Shown here: positions 32,801-47,500 of the stretch, piece after piece
How positions within the stretch are numbered: position 1 is the stretch's first letter
How the letters are laid out: every line of letters begins with the position of its first letter
The notes under the pieces: model-generated
Told to the model about the DNA's origin: nothing
What the model saw: only the letters and a program-made list of their open reading frames with translations
Database searches by the model: none
NCBI GenBank assembly: GCA_950295325.1
Contig: OX485808.1
Coordinates: forward strand, 24,140,527 to 24,204,526
DNA from: Polytrichum commune
Lineage: Eukaryota > Streptophyta > Polytrichopsida > Polytrichales > Polytrichaceae
Length of the DNA stretch: 64,000 nucleotides
Direction of reading: 5' to 3'
Translations under genes and position numbers: made by a program

Positions 32801-35508
32801 GGGGGATGGGTGATCTCACGGCAACCAATTTTCTAATGACATTTGTTGCTAGAGCCGAGTGGAGAGAAACTAGAGGTAGGGTGAGAAGATTTATTCAAGC
32901 TAAGAAAAGACATGATGGAGCTAGGTTAATGAGCAAATTCAAATGCAAGAGGTGAGGATGAGTTGAATTTGTGAGCAATTGAAACAGTCGCAATAGTTCT
33001 TGTTACTAGGTGCCACTAAAGTTGGCGACTAGCTAAAACCATCGTGGTGAAGTTTTTGGACGATCAACCACCACAAAAGCGTTACATAAGACCTAGTAGG
33101 AGCGAGATATTATGTAGGTCGATGACAATCCTTCAGCTTATTGGGAGAATGTTGGTTGGAGAATACAATTGAAAGGCTTGTGCATAACTTCCAACGGGCG
33201 GCGAGGCGCTCCGACTAGGGCAGCAAGAGGGGGGATCCTAGTTTTCCAGACTTGGCCATTGCCAATTGAGGGTTGCACATGACTTCATCCACATCTTACC
33301 CCATCCACACACATGTCTTTGATTGGGTACACAATGCCATGCGCATGGCTAGATAAAGGTGACACATTATGAATAGATGTTTATGGCATAATATAGTGAG
33401 TGGGGTAGAGGGAGCACCTCTAAGCAAGTATTGTTTTCTACACTGTCTAGAAAATGACTCTTGAAAACAATCAAATTTCGCCCTGGAAAAAAGAAGGTGA
33501 GACCACACATTGGTCTTGCCCACCCGCCCTTAGGGATTAATAACCATCCACTGCAACAATATAAAAAAAAAATGATGTTATTTGAGGCCATTGAGTTTGA
33601 TATTGTAAACTAAGCATGAAATCCTTTCATGCCCTTGTTATTTAGGGCTTCAATCAAAGAACAATTCATCCATATTCAAAAGTTTTGAGTTCATTTGTAT
33701 GATGTTCCAAGTCGCATAATGAAACGTAGTATACTTTCATTCTTCGTATGAAAAGCTCATTATGTTTTATATACTTTGCGATGGATACTTGTATTATGAT
33801 GTGAATGTAAGCTACACCGTTATTTCAATTAGTGTTCACTTTGTCATTGGAGTGTTCAAATGTTTGAAATTTGTTGGTCCACCTTAGTATGGTTATGAAT
33901 GTGCATGGATGTCCATCACATAAATTTTTTTGTGATCACATATCTAGTACATATTGAGGATTTTATTTTTTATTTTTTATTTTTTGCATTTGGGAAATAC
34001 TTTCATATGAATATTTTCTACAATAGGTAAATATTTGGTGTCAAAATGAGAGTTCCAACTTCATGCATGAATCGCTTGGCACTGTTGAGTTGTCAATGGT
34101 GCCCATGTCTATTGACTTGGGGGAGGTGAATTGTTGTTGATAAAATAAGTCTATTGACAAATGCACCGACTATTTGATCCAATTCAAATTCTCATATTTG
34201 ATGCAACCTATCCTAACAATAATATCCATTAGCAGAGCTTATCTACTCCCTCTTGTAGTTGAAAATTTCACCTTCATGAACATTGTGGAGTTACACTACA
34301 TAGTCAACCACAATCGTCGATATGTTCTCTTCATAGATATTCTCTAAACAAACGTCATAAGCTCCTAGTCACATTTTAAAAATATAATAATTTTAATTTT
34401 AATTTTAATAAATTTATAAAAATTTATATCCGGTATGTCAAGAATAATGGCTTGGGATACATGAATAGTTTGAGGCTTGTTCTTGGGCCCACGGAGGATG
34501 TGCATGCCTTTGAATTAATGTTATGACTGACATAAGTAGTATAATTACAATCTTTTGGAAATATTGGGACATAATTCGAAGCAAGATTAAAGAATGCATT
34601 GCACAATCAAGCCCATTGATACAATAAATCATGTGTTAGCTACTAGTTGCATGTTTTTGATTCTTCTTGGTTGTTTCATCTTTTCTTGAATGCCTCTATG
34701 TTGTTATTTTAATGAAATGCAAAGCTAGTCATGATGTTGGAGCTTACTAGGGCTGACATGAACACAATGTATACAAAGCAAGAGAATCCCCAAGATAGAA
34801 AGTCAAGGTGGTAGATGAAGAGAGCATACACTAATAGACGTAAAGGCGAATTGTTTTTCTGGCACATTGATGGAAATTCTATGAAAATTTTGGATGTTGA
34901 TTGCTTTAAAACTTTGGTTTGGTTGATATATGGAACATATGAATAAAACCCTAAAAACCTTCACAGCGGAGCCCTATTACTTGAGCAGTTGGACATAGCA
35001 TGGATGTCCAACTACAAATTTAACTTGGGCATAATTGATCCTATGAGAGATGTGTATATTCCATTCATTATTGCTATATGTGAGTGAGCATGTCCTCAAA
35101 AAAAATTCATTTCAAATTCCTATTAGTGTTCATTCGACCAACATATGGTGTCATGTGCTAAAATTGGACAGTTTGGTTGCATCATGAAACAAATAATTGC
35201 TAGAAAAATGTGAATATTGGACGGAGCCACTATGAAGGGGGAATAATTTGCAATGAAAATGCCAAGCATCAAGCACAAATCCAAGGACCAATGCACATTC
35301 GCATATATTGCAAGATGATCACAATCTTGGGATAATTTTTAATTTGAGGTTCTTTAATGCACTACTCCTAATCAATGTATGCATTACGTCCTACACCAAT
35401 CTTTGTATTGTGATTAATGCCTCACTTTGACTCATGATGGAATGAACTTCAACACATCGAGGCAATGTGCAAATGAAGTGCAACGTTGAAGAAATCTAAA
35501 ACAAATAG
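32801..35508. other. Intergenic stretch before the LRRIQ1-like gene
   Basis: No gene is supported. The 60-75-codon frames lack domains. The DNA just upstream of 35509 would hold the LRRIQ1 promoter or leader, but no core promoter element could be assigned. Confidence 0.5.
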
Positions 35509-38500
35509 ATGCACCAAGAACATGTGAGCAAAATGATATCGCTTGACAAAATGGGGTTGGAAATCGATTGTCAGAAACAAACCCATGCAGAGAGAACTGT
35601 GGAGGATGGTTTACAAATGCTCTTAGATAGGTGGCGTGTTCAAGAGGAAAAATTACAAGTCTTGGAGGAGAGTCTAAAAAATATGAACATGTTTTCCTTA
35701 CCGCTAGAAGAAGATGTCAAAGAAAATAAGTGCATATATGATACTACAAAAGTTCAAGGAGTTTCATTGTGTGAACAAATTAGACACCCTATATCGTCGA
35801 GTTTGAAAAATGATCTTTGCCATGACATTGAAGAAGTAGAAGTTAAAAATCGGTTGAGTATGTCAAGCATACTTGAAAATATTCAAGGCCACGGACTTGA
35901 CAAAGATCGTTGTGTTGTTCCACAAAAACTCAAGTCATTTGAGAATTTAAATAGCACAAATACATTATCCAAGTCCTCACATATTCAACTTGGTGATTCC
36001 ATGGCTCCAAATAATATTTGTCAAAAACATGATCAAGTTAATAATCCCAACTACACAATAGTCAATGAAGGAGATGCTTTAAAAGACATCATGAATGATG
36101 AAGACTATTCTCAAGAATTAGTAGATGATGATGGATGCATACAAATAAAAGGCGATTTCTCATCAAATAGAGACAATGGACTCAATGACTTCACTCAAGC
36201 CACTAAGGACAATGTCTATCAAGGATCGAAAAGAGTTTTTGGGAACAAAATTTGTGAAGAAGGTGGATGTGCTTCAAGCATACCATGTGTTAACTCCTTC
36301 GATTCTTTAGGGTTTTTGAGCACGGGTTTTCCAAAGTCGGATACAAATGTAAACGATATGACATGCTATTCCCAGTTTCACGACGATGAACAAATTGACA
36401 GCCTCAATGTGTTGTCGATGCAAAGAACAAATCTCTATCAAAGCTTCGTGATTGCGGAAAATCGCAGGGATTCTGTGAGACGTAAAGAGCAACTATTTGA
36501 CAATACCAACGCCTCAAGGCAACACAAGCATCATTCAAACTTGGATTATTGCGTTGAAGTAAGTTCTCAAATAAAATTACATGCATGGAAAATAGTGAAC
36601 TAACCAGTGTTTTACATCTTTCAAAATTGTTCTGCAGAACAAAATCGTGTATTTTTGTCATGTTGTAGAGAATGGTTCTTTTTGGAGAATAATACAAAAT
36701 ATCCTTATTATTATAATCTTCCCCTTCAATGTCTAGGAGATATAGAATCATGTACAAGTAGAGGAAGAGGAAAAACGTGCTACACTTCAACAATATCAGG
36801 ATTTGCAAGAACAGTGAGTTCTTTGTGTAATAATACTATCAAAACACACACACACACACATTGAATACACCATGAACTCAAAAAAATTTGAAATACTTGG
36901 AATTCCAAAAATTGCACATAGCAACATTCACAATTATATCCGCATTCTAGATGCATCATTGTTGTTATGGAATTGTAAAAGCATACCACCATTAAGAAGC
37001 GTTTGTATTCAATTTCCGTTGTGCAACCAAAATGAATTAGTATTTTGTGCATGGTTGCCATGGAAATTTGAATGATCCGACGTCTTTACCTATTTATAAC
37101 AACTATGTTATGAGATTTTTAATTTTTTTTTCTTTATTAATTAAATTTTTCATATCATATTGTTGGCTTATTTGCAAAGTGGTCTTTTACAATTGTGGGA
37201 CTTAGAGAAAACGAGAGGGATCAACTGCTGAAGAAAATTCAACACGAAGTGGCTACGAGCAATGCCGATCTCATGGTGCTATCAAACAATTGGAAAGTGT
37301 ATGAACAAAACATGGTGATTGCTATACCTTTGCTCTCTACGATCCCATGGTAACTTGTATTACAAATCTAATTGGAATTGGGTGTTGGTTGTGTTGGAAC
37401 AATCTTATGATGGTGATATTTACATGGGAAAAATAATACTTGCATTGGTCGTCAACAAACATTTTATTCGTTTCATGCACTGGAGGCGGACATAGACTAG
37501 AGGTGGTGAGCGGACATCTCATGTCATTATAAAATGAACGTTGACGTTCTTTACTTTTTATGCGTTTCATGCAGGAGGAAAAGCGACAAAAGGAAAAGGA
37601 ATTGAAAACAAGGAGAAAACTGGAAGAGGTATATATCTTGAGAGTAGTTTTTATCTATGTATATTGAGGTATTGGCTTTAAAAAGGTACTTATTGTGAGT
37701 TAGGTATACATATTTCACTCTTAGGACAATTTTCATGTAGTTTTAATTCCATCTCAAAAATTTCAAAACACAAATTTATGTATAATTGAACTAATACATA
37801 AGACTGTACCTAGAAAACACTTAAGCATCCAACTTTCTAGGGCAGATGGGTATGAAGTGGCTCATTCTCTTAATCGGGCCCCTAGATTTGATTGGTATGT
37901 GGTTCGGTGAGGATGAAAGAGTGATCATCTTAAAGACTCGTGCTTAAAAGAAATTGGTCTACGTCTTCGAATATTGATAATTGCTCTACCCTCAACAAGG
38001 AACATACTTGGGAGGACCATGTATCCACTTAAGAAATTAACAAACATGCACTTCCAATAACCATAACTGAACCATAGGAAGTTTGATTTTCAATTTGATT
38101 TTTGCATATGTTTCATTGTAGTTCTGTTGTGTATATCTAATTAGTAGATGTTGGAGAACATGAAAAGCAAACGAAATAATACCTCATACCTTAATGAGAA
38201 AGAAGCCCCACACCTTAGGGTTTCTCTTACATCCTCTATATACATATGATAGTATAATGGGCATATAAGTGAGGTTAGAGTGGTAATTATCATCTTTGCC
38301 AATTAAGTAGCAGTTTAAAAGTGGCAAAGAAAACCACAAAAAGTGATTATTGACTTATATTATCTACCTATCCCCATTGTTGTTAGTTTAGGTTTACATT
38401 GTCAAATTAGAAAGATTTTTCATACTTGTGTTTCTAGAGGCAACGAGACAAGGCATCGCGGAGAATTGCCCAGGCTTATAGGAAACACCGGTGCTTAGTG

Positions 38501-41500
38501 CTTCACAAATGTTGTACCCTAATTCAAAAATTATTTCGGGGGTGTTTGGCTCGTCGCAAAGTTAAAATTCTCAAAGCTCAAAGATGTGAGGTAGATCCTC
38601 AACAATTTTCAACTCTCAATATTCAATGTCCATTGTATGCCTAATAAGATGAGGGTACTATTTCTTGTTACTACATGCATGTATGAAAGAATTAGTTCTA
38701 AGTTCTAAGGTAGATGTAAGTTCACAAAAGGGGCTTCAAGGTTTGAAGAAAGTATCAACAACATAACTTATGTGTTAGTAGTTTCTCCCAATATAACATG
38801 TACTTGTCCCCCCTCCCCCACATAGCATTATTCAGATCCATAACAGTGTTATGTGGGACTGACACTATTCCATAGAACATTGTCGGATATTTCCCATATT
38901 GAGTTTGAATGTGGAAAGTATATGAAAACATTATGTGGAATACCATTAGTCCCATAGAACAGTGTTATGAATTTGAATAATGTATGCAACCCCCCCCCCA
39001 AAATAGTTTATTTCTATATTTATTATTTTATGATAATCAATTTTAGGTCTTCATCTAGTCAGTCCCCTTGTGTCCATGTCTTCCCCATCATTCTAGGGTT
39101 AAGGGCCCTTCCCAAGCCTCACTTAAAGCCCGGGTTGCTCGGGACTTAGTTAGTGTTGAATCTTTTGTCTTCCTTTCCAAGTTCATGTTTTGTTTGGCAC
39201 TCACCCTATGCCCACATGGGCATGGGTAGGGATGTTGAACCAACATTGCATGTTAATGCATTCACATTGACGTTCCTTTTATTTATTGTTATTTTTGGTT
39301 TGGCACTTGATTTCCTTTGAGTTTGGTGATCGTGTTTGGAGGCTCTTGGAAATTAGGAGGTAGTGCTTGAATTTCTAGTTATCAAGATTTTTTTTTGGAT
39401 CAAGATTTAGATGATGTTATTGTCCTAGATTCAAATGAAGTATTAAGGGCTAGTTCACAGGGGGTTTCAAGTCCCAAATCCCACTCATGTTAGTAAGTCC
39501 CAACTTTTGAACCCCAAGAAATCATTAAAATATGGTTAATCATCATTAAAGTCGGAAATTGATTATTTTATGCAAAATATTTACGAGACTTCTGTTGAGG
39601 GTTGGGCCTAGTTTTTCGCTTGACTCAACTCTCAACACATGTCCCAAGCTTGACCTTCAAAGAATTGCCATGTGGGCATCCATGTCATACTTGAGAGTTA
39701 GGATTTGGGACCCCATGTGAAGTGGTCAGTCCCAACTTCCATGCTCTCAACAATTGAGATTACACAAATAGACCTCAAGTGACTTGGCACTTAGGACTTG
39801 GGACCATGTGTGAGCCGGCCCCAAGATAAAACTTTCATAAAATAATTGTATAGAGTAGAGGCGCCCATAACCAATCACTTAAGAGATTTTGCGCCAAATG
39901 TGGAGAAGTATAAGGCAGTGCAAATTTCTCATGTGCAAGAAGATAGAAATCATGAGGAGTGCAAAAAAAATTTGGTAATTTTATTCCTTAAGTTGAAATT
40001 ACCATGAATTTTTGAAGCTAAAAGTTTGCTTGAACACATTACCAATGCCTAGAGTTCTACCATAACCGCTCATTTTGAGACGAATATCTCCTCACTTTAG
40101 CACTCAATACCTGGGACATGTCTCATGGCACTATCGATTCCTTGGTGATACCATAAATGGTGGCATATGCATTTCCACTAGAATATGATGGGCGAGCAAC
40201 CTACATGGAAACTAACACTTAGAAACCATGACACGGGGTACCTTAGTTTTAACTACCCACAAATTTTTTTATGAAATCAATCCCAACTTGATCGAAATCA
40301 TAGCACCTTGTAGATTCTCGATGATCCTTAACTAGTTTCACATGTTCCTATGTTTCTCAAGAGTTTTTTTAATATATATAGAATTAATTTTTTAATCTTT
40401 TAATCTTCTTCTTCTCTTCTTCTTCAAATGCACTTACAATAAGAAGGTTTATTAGATTCCTTTGTACCATGTCACAATTTTTGTTACTTTGTTAAAGTAG
40501 AAAGAAAAGAAAAGAAACATGTCATGTGGTAAACCAAGATCAATGGTTACTTATGGCAACACCATTATTTTAAGAGGAGGATTAAATCTCCCAACTTCCA
40601 ACCTTTGACAATATCATCAAGCGGAACTTGATATTATAATTATATAAGAACACTTTTGATATGATTTTATTCACAAAAGTATAAATCCACAGGTCATGAG
40701 CCATCTCGTGAATGCTATGGAAGAATTGGATCTAGAGAGGTTGATTGAATTCTCATTGGAGGCCCAAAAGCTTGGTTTGCACAAAGAAGTTGACCTTGTG
40801 AAATTTGAATTTGCTAAAAGGAAAGTCACATTCCTACATAAAGTTGAAGACGTTAAACAATCTCAATCATTCATACCACCAATTAATGTGGTCAAGATTG
40901 GGGATGTTGAGAAAATCGTCGTCCAAGTGAAACCCATCAATATCGAGGTCAAGGAGAATGTGGATGCCACAAACGACATCCTTGAGGTAAACTAATGTAT
41001 GATTATTTGTTTCTACTTTTGCATATTGTACACCTAAATTGCAAGTATACTTTGTGTCGAATTCATGTACATAAACATAGGATTAAAGTTAATTTGAATT
41101 TTTTAGAAGTTCTTAATTTAGCCATGGTGACAATCACATTCGAAGCATAATTCCTCAAGCATAGTTGATTCCGTAGCGATGAGTTTTTGAAAGGCAAGTT
41201 TGTTTGGATGTAAATGTCCTAGTGTTAATTGATCATATTGTTGGCCGAGACCATATAGAATAAATATCTATACACTACCTTCAACTAAAAGTGATATGAT
41301 CATGCTAAATGTATCATTCAATGCATTTCTACTTGAATCTCAATCATGTAAACTTGATTGAATTGAGAACGTCGCCATAGATAATTAATTTTTTTCCAAA
41401 ACTGAAGTTTTGCTTGATTTTTTTTTGTTTTATTCCCAAAACACAAGAAAAACATATGTAGAAGGTGTCTCTTCATATAAATTGTGTTCCTACTTCTTTT

Positions 41501-44500
41501 CATGGAATAAAATTTCCTTTTATTTCATTGTGTAGGTTGGAGACCTTGTCAATGACCCCACTCTAGCACCAAATATACTCAAAGAATGCATTCAATTAGC
41601 TAATGCAATAAGGCCTTTCAAACTAGACATTAAATATGATGTGCACAATTTTGTGCAAAGTATCCGTAACCAAATTATAGGCTCCATCCGAATATTGGAA
41701 GATGATATTCGGCACACCCAATTAAATGGAGATTCACCTTCTTGTCACTCTATCGACTTGCATATAAAACCAACAACTCTGAAAATCAATGAGATAATCC
41801 AAGAAAATGTGGTGGACTTGATTCATTATAGTGTCTATCTGGAGCATGAAAGAGTGGAGAAAACAACAATGATGACTACATTTGATTGTGATTCAGTGGG
41901 ATACCCTAACGTTGATTCCACAAGGAATAGAGATACAACATTTTGGCTGAAGACAATGCCATTCAGGTCTGTTTCATCGAGCAAGTTCAAATAGGGTGTT
42001 TAATTTGGAGTCTAAATCTATTACATGAATTTCTTTAATTTTCAATTTCAACACTTCAATATTTGTTCACCTTTTCTTATTCACCTTTCATTACAATAAT
42101 TGACCCCTTAACAATATCATTTAAAGAAATGATCATTAATATGTGACATAGAAATACTAGTCAACACACCATATACTACATGAACAACCTCGATTATCCA
42201 TCAAAGTTAATTTCAATGGTCTTGAGAGTTCAAGGAATGCGCTCAAATTCTGCACATGACCTTATATAGGTCACTTTTAACCCCAATTCTCTAGCATTAT
42301 CCCTAGCTTTCAAGTCCCTCAGTGCCCCTTTATCTTCTTAGTTGTTGCTATTTAACTCCCCCCAAACTAATGACTTCAAATGGACAAGGTCTTGACGAGG
42401 CCCACATTTTTCAACTTGCATACACTTGAGTATTTTTATTCAATCATAAACATTGTGTGATACCCACAAATTTCTTCATCACGCTCTATATAGGGAATTA
42501 TTTCAACATGCCAAAAGGCCCTATGAAGCCTTCAAAGAAGCATGTTACTCACACACTGAGGCTGAGATCTCGTCATTGCAGAGTGCTCTCCATGTGTGTG
42601 ATTACATGCAAAATTTTCAGAAAGTTGATGAGTTGAGAGTTGAATGGACAAAGTATTATTTGCAAGAGAAATGTAAATTGGCAGCATTGAATAACATTGG
42701 AGAAATTTTGGAGCACTTGGAGGGGAACAATAAATCTAAATCAATGACATCAGGTAATACAATAGTGATTAAGGAGAACTTCCTCAACCTTGATTATTGC
42801 TTCAACAACTTGGCTGAACATGACAATAACAAGAGAGAACTTAATGATATGGACCTCGAGGATGATAATTCTATGAATGAAACGATTGTTAAACATCAAA
42901 ATCTGCATATAATATATGAAGACAAGCAAATGAATCGGAGGTTGACTCCAACTTTGTTGGCGCAAAGTGCAAGTTGCAAGGAAGTTGAGCTACAAAAGGT
43001 TTTGAGACTTGATGTTGGCGCGCATGGCCTTACGTCGCTAGGAAATGGCATTATTGGGCGGTTGTGTCCACACCTCCAGAGTTTTATATGTGGTGTCAAC
43101 AAAATCAAAACTCCATTAGGAGGAGCATTCCAAGGATGTGAAAATTCTTTGCGACATGTTTCAATCAAGGACAACTTCCTGACAACTCTTGATGGTTTGG
43201 AGTCTCTTTGTAATATAGAGGTTCTGAATCTTGAGGGGAATGCATTGTCAAATATTTTTCCTCTAGGTGAAGATGATGTCGTTCACAAAACCCCCACGTG
43301 TAAAGCACCTGCACCTTTGTGCTTATACTGCAATCAACAAGATGTCGCAACATGTCTTCAAGACAAAATTGATTTGAAAGTTGTTGATTGTGCAAACTAT
43401 GAGAATCTAACTACAACGACATGGCCACATTTGAAAGCATTGTTCCTTGGGTTCAATAAGATTGACAAAATATCAATGTTGGCTAAGTTGTGTCCAAATG
43501 TGGAGGTTCTTGATCTTGCATCCAATCAATTGGTGACACTTGGTGGATGTAATGGAGTAGCACTCCTTGGCTTACGGCAACTTCGTCACCTTGATGTTGG
43601 ACAAAACAAATTAAAAGGAGACAACCTTTGGAAAGGGTTGATGCATTGTCCAATGTTGATGTCACTAGTCGCTTCTTGGAATAGGTTGACAAATATGCCT
43701 ACTCACTTGGGTAATGTCATGCTCCGAGAAATTTGGCTCAACGGAAATGCAATTCGATGTCTTTCTTGCAAAGCATGGCTTCCCAATTTGCAAAGATTAT
43801 ACTTGCAAGACAACTTGATCGACACTTTAGAGCCTTGTTGGGGATGCCCTTCTTTGGAGGTAAAACATTTTGCGATGTTCATGTTTTCATGCCAATTATA
43901 ACATGCTCTTATTTCACACACATAATTTGCTGCCACCACAAAAAATGTATGTGAAGTAGTGAACACGTGATTTTTTAGGTGGGTTTTTTAAATACAAATT
44001 TACATATTCTATTATCACCTATATTTATCAAGCTAGTCTAAATTCTTACATGATTATTCATTTCTATTCAAGAGAATTTAAATCACTATTGGATCAAGAG
44101 AAATGAATAACTTTTAATAGAACTATATGACATCAATCTTTGGGTTTGTTGTCAAGAATTTGGTCACTTACATGTTGGATTTCTTCAATACGAAGGTGTT
44201 GATTAATTTTTAAATTGGCGATGAAGTATTGTAGCAATTTAGAGTATGTTACCCAAACAAGAATGGTAAGCTTTTTGTGCATGTGACATGGGACACAGGT
44301 GTTGGACATTTCATTCAACAATATATATGACCTTTCACAATTGAATAACTTGTCATCGTTTCCTCGCTTGAAGATACTTCACCTCAATGATAATTTTGTT
44401 TCTGATCAAAAGAAGCACATTCAAAAGGTCATGGAGGTAGTTCCATGGCTCATCGAACTTGACAATGAGCCTGTGAAAACATTGTATCAAGATAATGCAA

Positions 44501-47500
44501 CTAAAGAAAATTTTCAGAAGTTTATGGCACTCGTTGGGATGCAATACCTTCGAGAGAGAGGTGCCCGAGGAGAAAATCCATTCTTAATCTACAAGAACCC
44601 AATGGAGGTGGAACAACTTTGGATTGGCACATGCGTCAAATCAAATGACACTCGTGACTCATTTACAAGCCGGTCTAAGCATGTCAATATACAAGAAAAC
44701 AACACTTGTAATATTATTGATCAGGAATATGGTACTAGTATGAGTTTACAACTTTTATGGGCTACTATCGTTGAATTGCATTGCATAATGAGCACAATTT
44801 GTTTATCGAGGACTAGAACAACTTCTCAAGGAAGATGTGATTCTATCTCTCTATTATTACCACATCCATGCACATTTCTAGTGGAAACAACACAAAGGTC
44901 TCTAGCATTTCAAGAAATGCTTGAAACTCAAAAGAAATTGATTTCAAGGTATAATTCAAAGAATTTAAGCTCAAGACATGAGCATTCAAGCTTTGAATCC
45001 ACATCACATGGAGCTCAAGAATTAGAGCAAGAGTCGCTCTCCTTGAAGCCTAAATTGAATGAACCTACAAACAATGACCAATGCTTCAGAGATCACCTAA
45101 ACTATGCATGTGATAGTTATGTGGATGTTTTTGAATATTGCATGGAGTATAAGTTGGAGGTTCTAGGTCACACCAAAAGGATAACAATTATCCAATCCTT
45201 GGCAAGGGGCATACTGGCTAGGAAGAAATACAAATCCATGCAAGATCTCAAACATAAGGAAAGGATAAGACAATTAAGCCTCAAAATTGCAACTCAACGT
45301 ATTCAAGCAAGTTCACTATGACCAACTTTCAGAAGCCGCTAATTGAATACTACAATACATATTATTATTAAAAAAATCATCAAACTATGACATGTAGACG
45401 AAGATAAAGCTAAAGCTATCTACTAATGGTACAATATGTTTTTTCTTTGTTTGACACAATTGTGTCACTTAGACACACAATTTTTTTCAAACTCTAGAAA
45501 TAAATATGTGATGCACTCGGGGGGGGGGGGGCAGTGTGTTAAAAAGTTAAGGATATAGGTGCGAACAACCACTATTTTATAGGGGGGTATTACTTCCAAT
45601 TCTCTTCTTTTTTTCACATGCTATCATTATGTAAATTTCTACTTTGGGTTAATAAAAAAATGGCTTGCATTACTTATAATTCCAAATTACCTATTATTCC
45701 ATACCCTATAGTACTTTAAAGATGTCCAATGCCATTTTTGATACCCTATATTACTCTTAAGTCCATTATAAATTTTTGCCCCCATGTTTTTAAAATACCC
45801 TATCATTTGTTCGCATGTATATTGCTACTCCAACCAATGACTACCCCCCCCCGAGGTGATGCATAAATAAGTCACTTTATATTTTCTCATAAATCTTGAA
45901 ATATGTCTGAATGCAAATAATCAACATTATTGTCTTCATATTGATTAAGACATGCTATAATAACACACTTATTTATAGTTGACTTAATAAGACACTTTAT
46001 TAATCATCATAACTTTCAATCAAATGTAGAGGTTTTGGAGGAAGCTAAGGCAAGAGAAGGCTAGAATGGCAATAAAGGCAATCACATTGATGCAAGCTAT
46101 TTGGAGGGGACATGTGACGAGAAAAAGATTTCAAGAGACGATGTCTAAGTTAACATACGTTGACGCCGATGATTATGAATATGTTCCCGTGGATGAAAAA
46201 GAATTTGCACTTGTTGCATCAAATTTTGAGGACTTCATCAAACCTATTCACAATTACGGTGTCAAGAAGCCTTTGTTGGAATCAAATAAAATCGGTCATG
46301 ATGATGATGATGATGTTAGTGAGGTGACGGTCGGTTTGTGTGCACCAAAAACTTGCACATCTTCCTTGGCGAGCGATTGCAAAACATATCCACATCAAAT
46401 TTGGAGCATGGAGACATTGACGCCCATCAATTCCGAAGTCTCGGGGACTCAAAGACCCAATAGCCCGTGTATATCCCATTCAAGTTTGAGCAAAACATCT
46501 CCCACAAACTATCGTATTTCTATGGTAAAGTCGATTTCAAAATTTGTCATGGTGAGAGGGAATTGTTACATATGAGAGTGCCTCTCATCCATTCATGTTA
46601 AAAATCTATCTTCTATACATATGCAGTCGTATCATTTCAAAATGGCTCACTTGATTAAGTTTGAATCTTTGAATCTACTTCTAGTGCCAAATGATCTAAA
46701 CTAAGGATTATCCAACCTACACTTTGTTTATGTGGACTAGGATCTAAGAAGGCTATCTAGATGTCCTTGAAGAGAGCACCTAACCCTTTCATGGTTGCCA
46801 AATATAACACAATTACAACATGCATGTTCTAATTGCAATAAGTTGAAGGTTGCACTTTTGGGGAAAGAAAGGAGGGGGGTTAAAAAACATTTCCCCTCTT
46901 TTAATCTTTGTCATTTAGACCATAATATCCATTTGAATTTCTAGGAGTTAATAAGGTTCTTGCATGTATCATCCAACGTTAAGGATGCACCACCATTTGC
47001 ATAGAATTCTTACGTTGCATCGTCAAGATTTTTAACCCACACGATGTTTGCCCCACTTTGTAAAATGAAGCCAATGCTACTATACAATAAATTACAGACA
47101 TGCATTTAAAAAGTTGCCAATGAACCAAACTCTTCAAACAATTAGCTAATGCTAGTGGTATGTAGAGTTGGCTGAGTAGTTATAGCCCATGGTATTAATT
47201 CATACGCATGGGTGCAATCAACTAAGACAACATAGGTCCAAACTACACTAATGCCAATATTTAGTGTCACCAATTTTATTTGTCGTCCTCAATACTAATT
47301 GTAAACCACCCGTGCAAAATAGGAGCACCTTAAACCAAGACAACCCCTAAAACCAACACCCTTACACTCTTGCATGATAAGTACATATTGATTATGAGAA
47401 TGTTCAAGACGTGAGCATCAAGCCCCCCCCCCCTCCCCCCTCCTAATGGTTTTGGGTGACAACACAAATTTTTACTTCAAAACTTTATGATTCTTTCAAT

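Noticed and set aside
36607-36864. Open frame between LRRIQ1 exons 1 and 2 as a separate exon
   Set aside because: A TCTGCAG acceptor exists at about 36633-36639, but it does not continue the LRRIQ1 frame in phase. The exon at 36746 does, and gives a charged coiled coil.
42453-42493. LRRIQ1 coding upstream of 42494 in the same open frame
   Set aside because: An in-frame stop at 42447-42449 and no acceptor before it. The acceptor CTATATAG at 42486-42493 matches the phase left by the previous exon.
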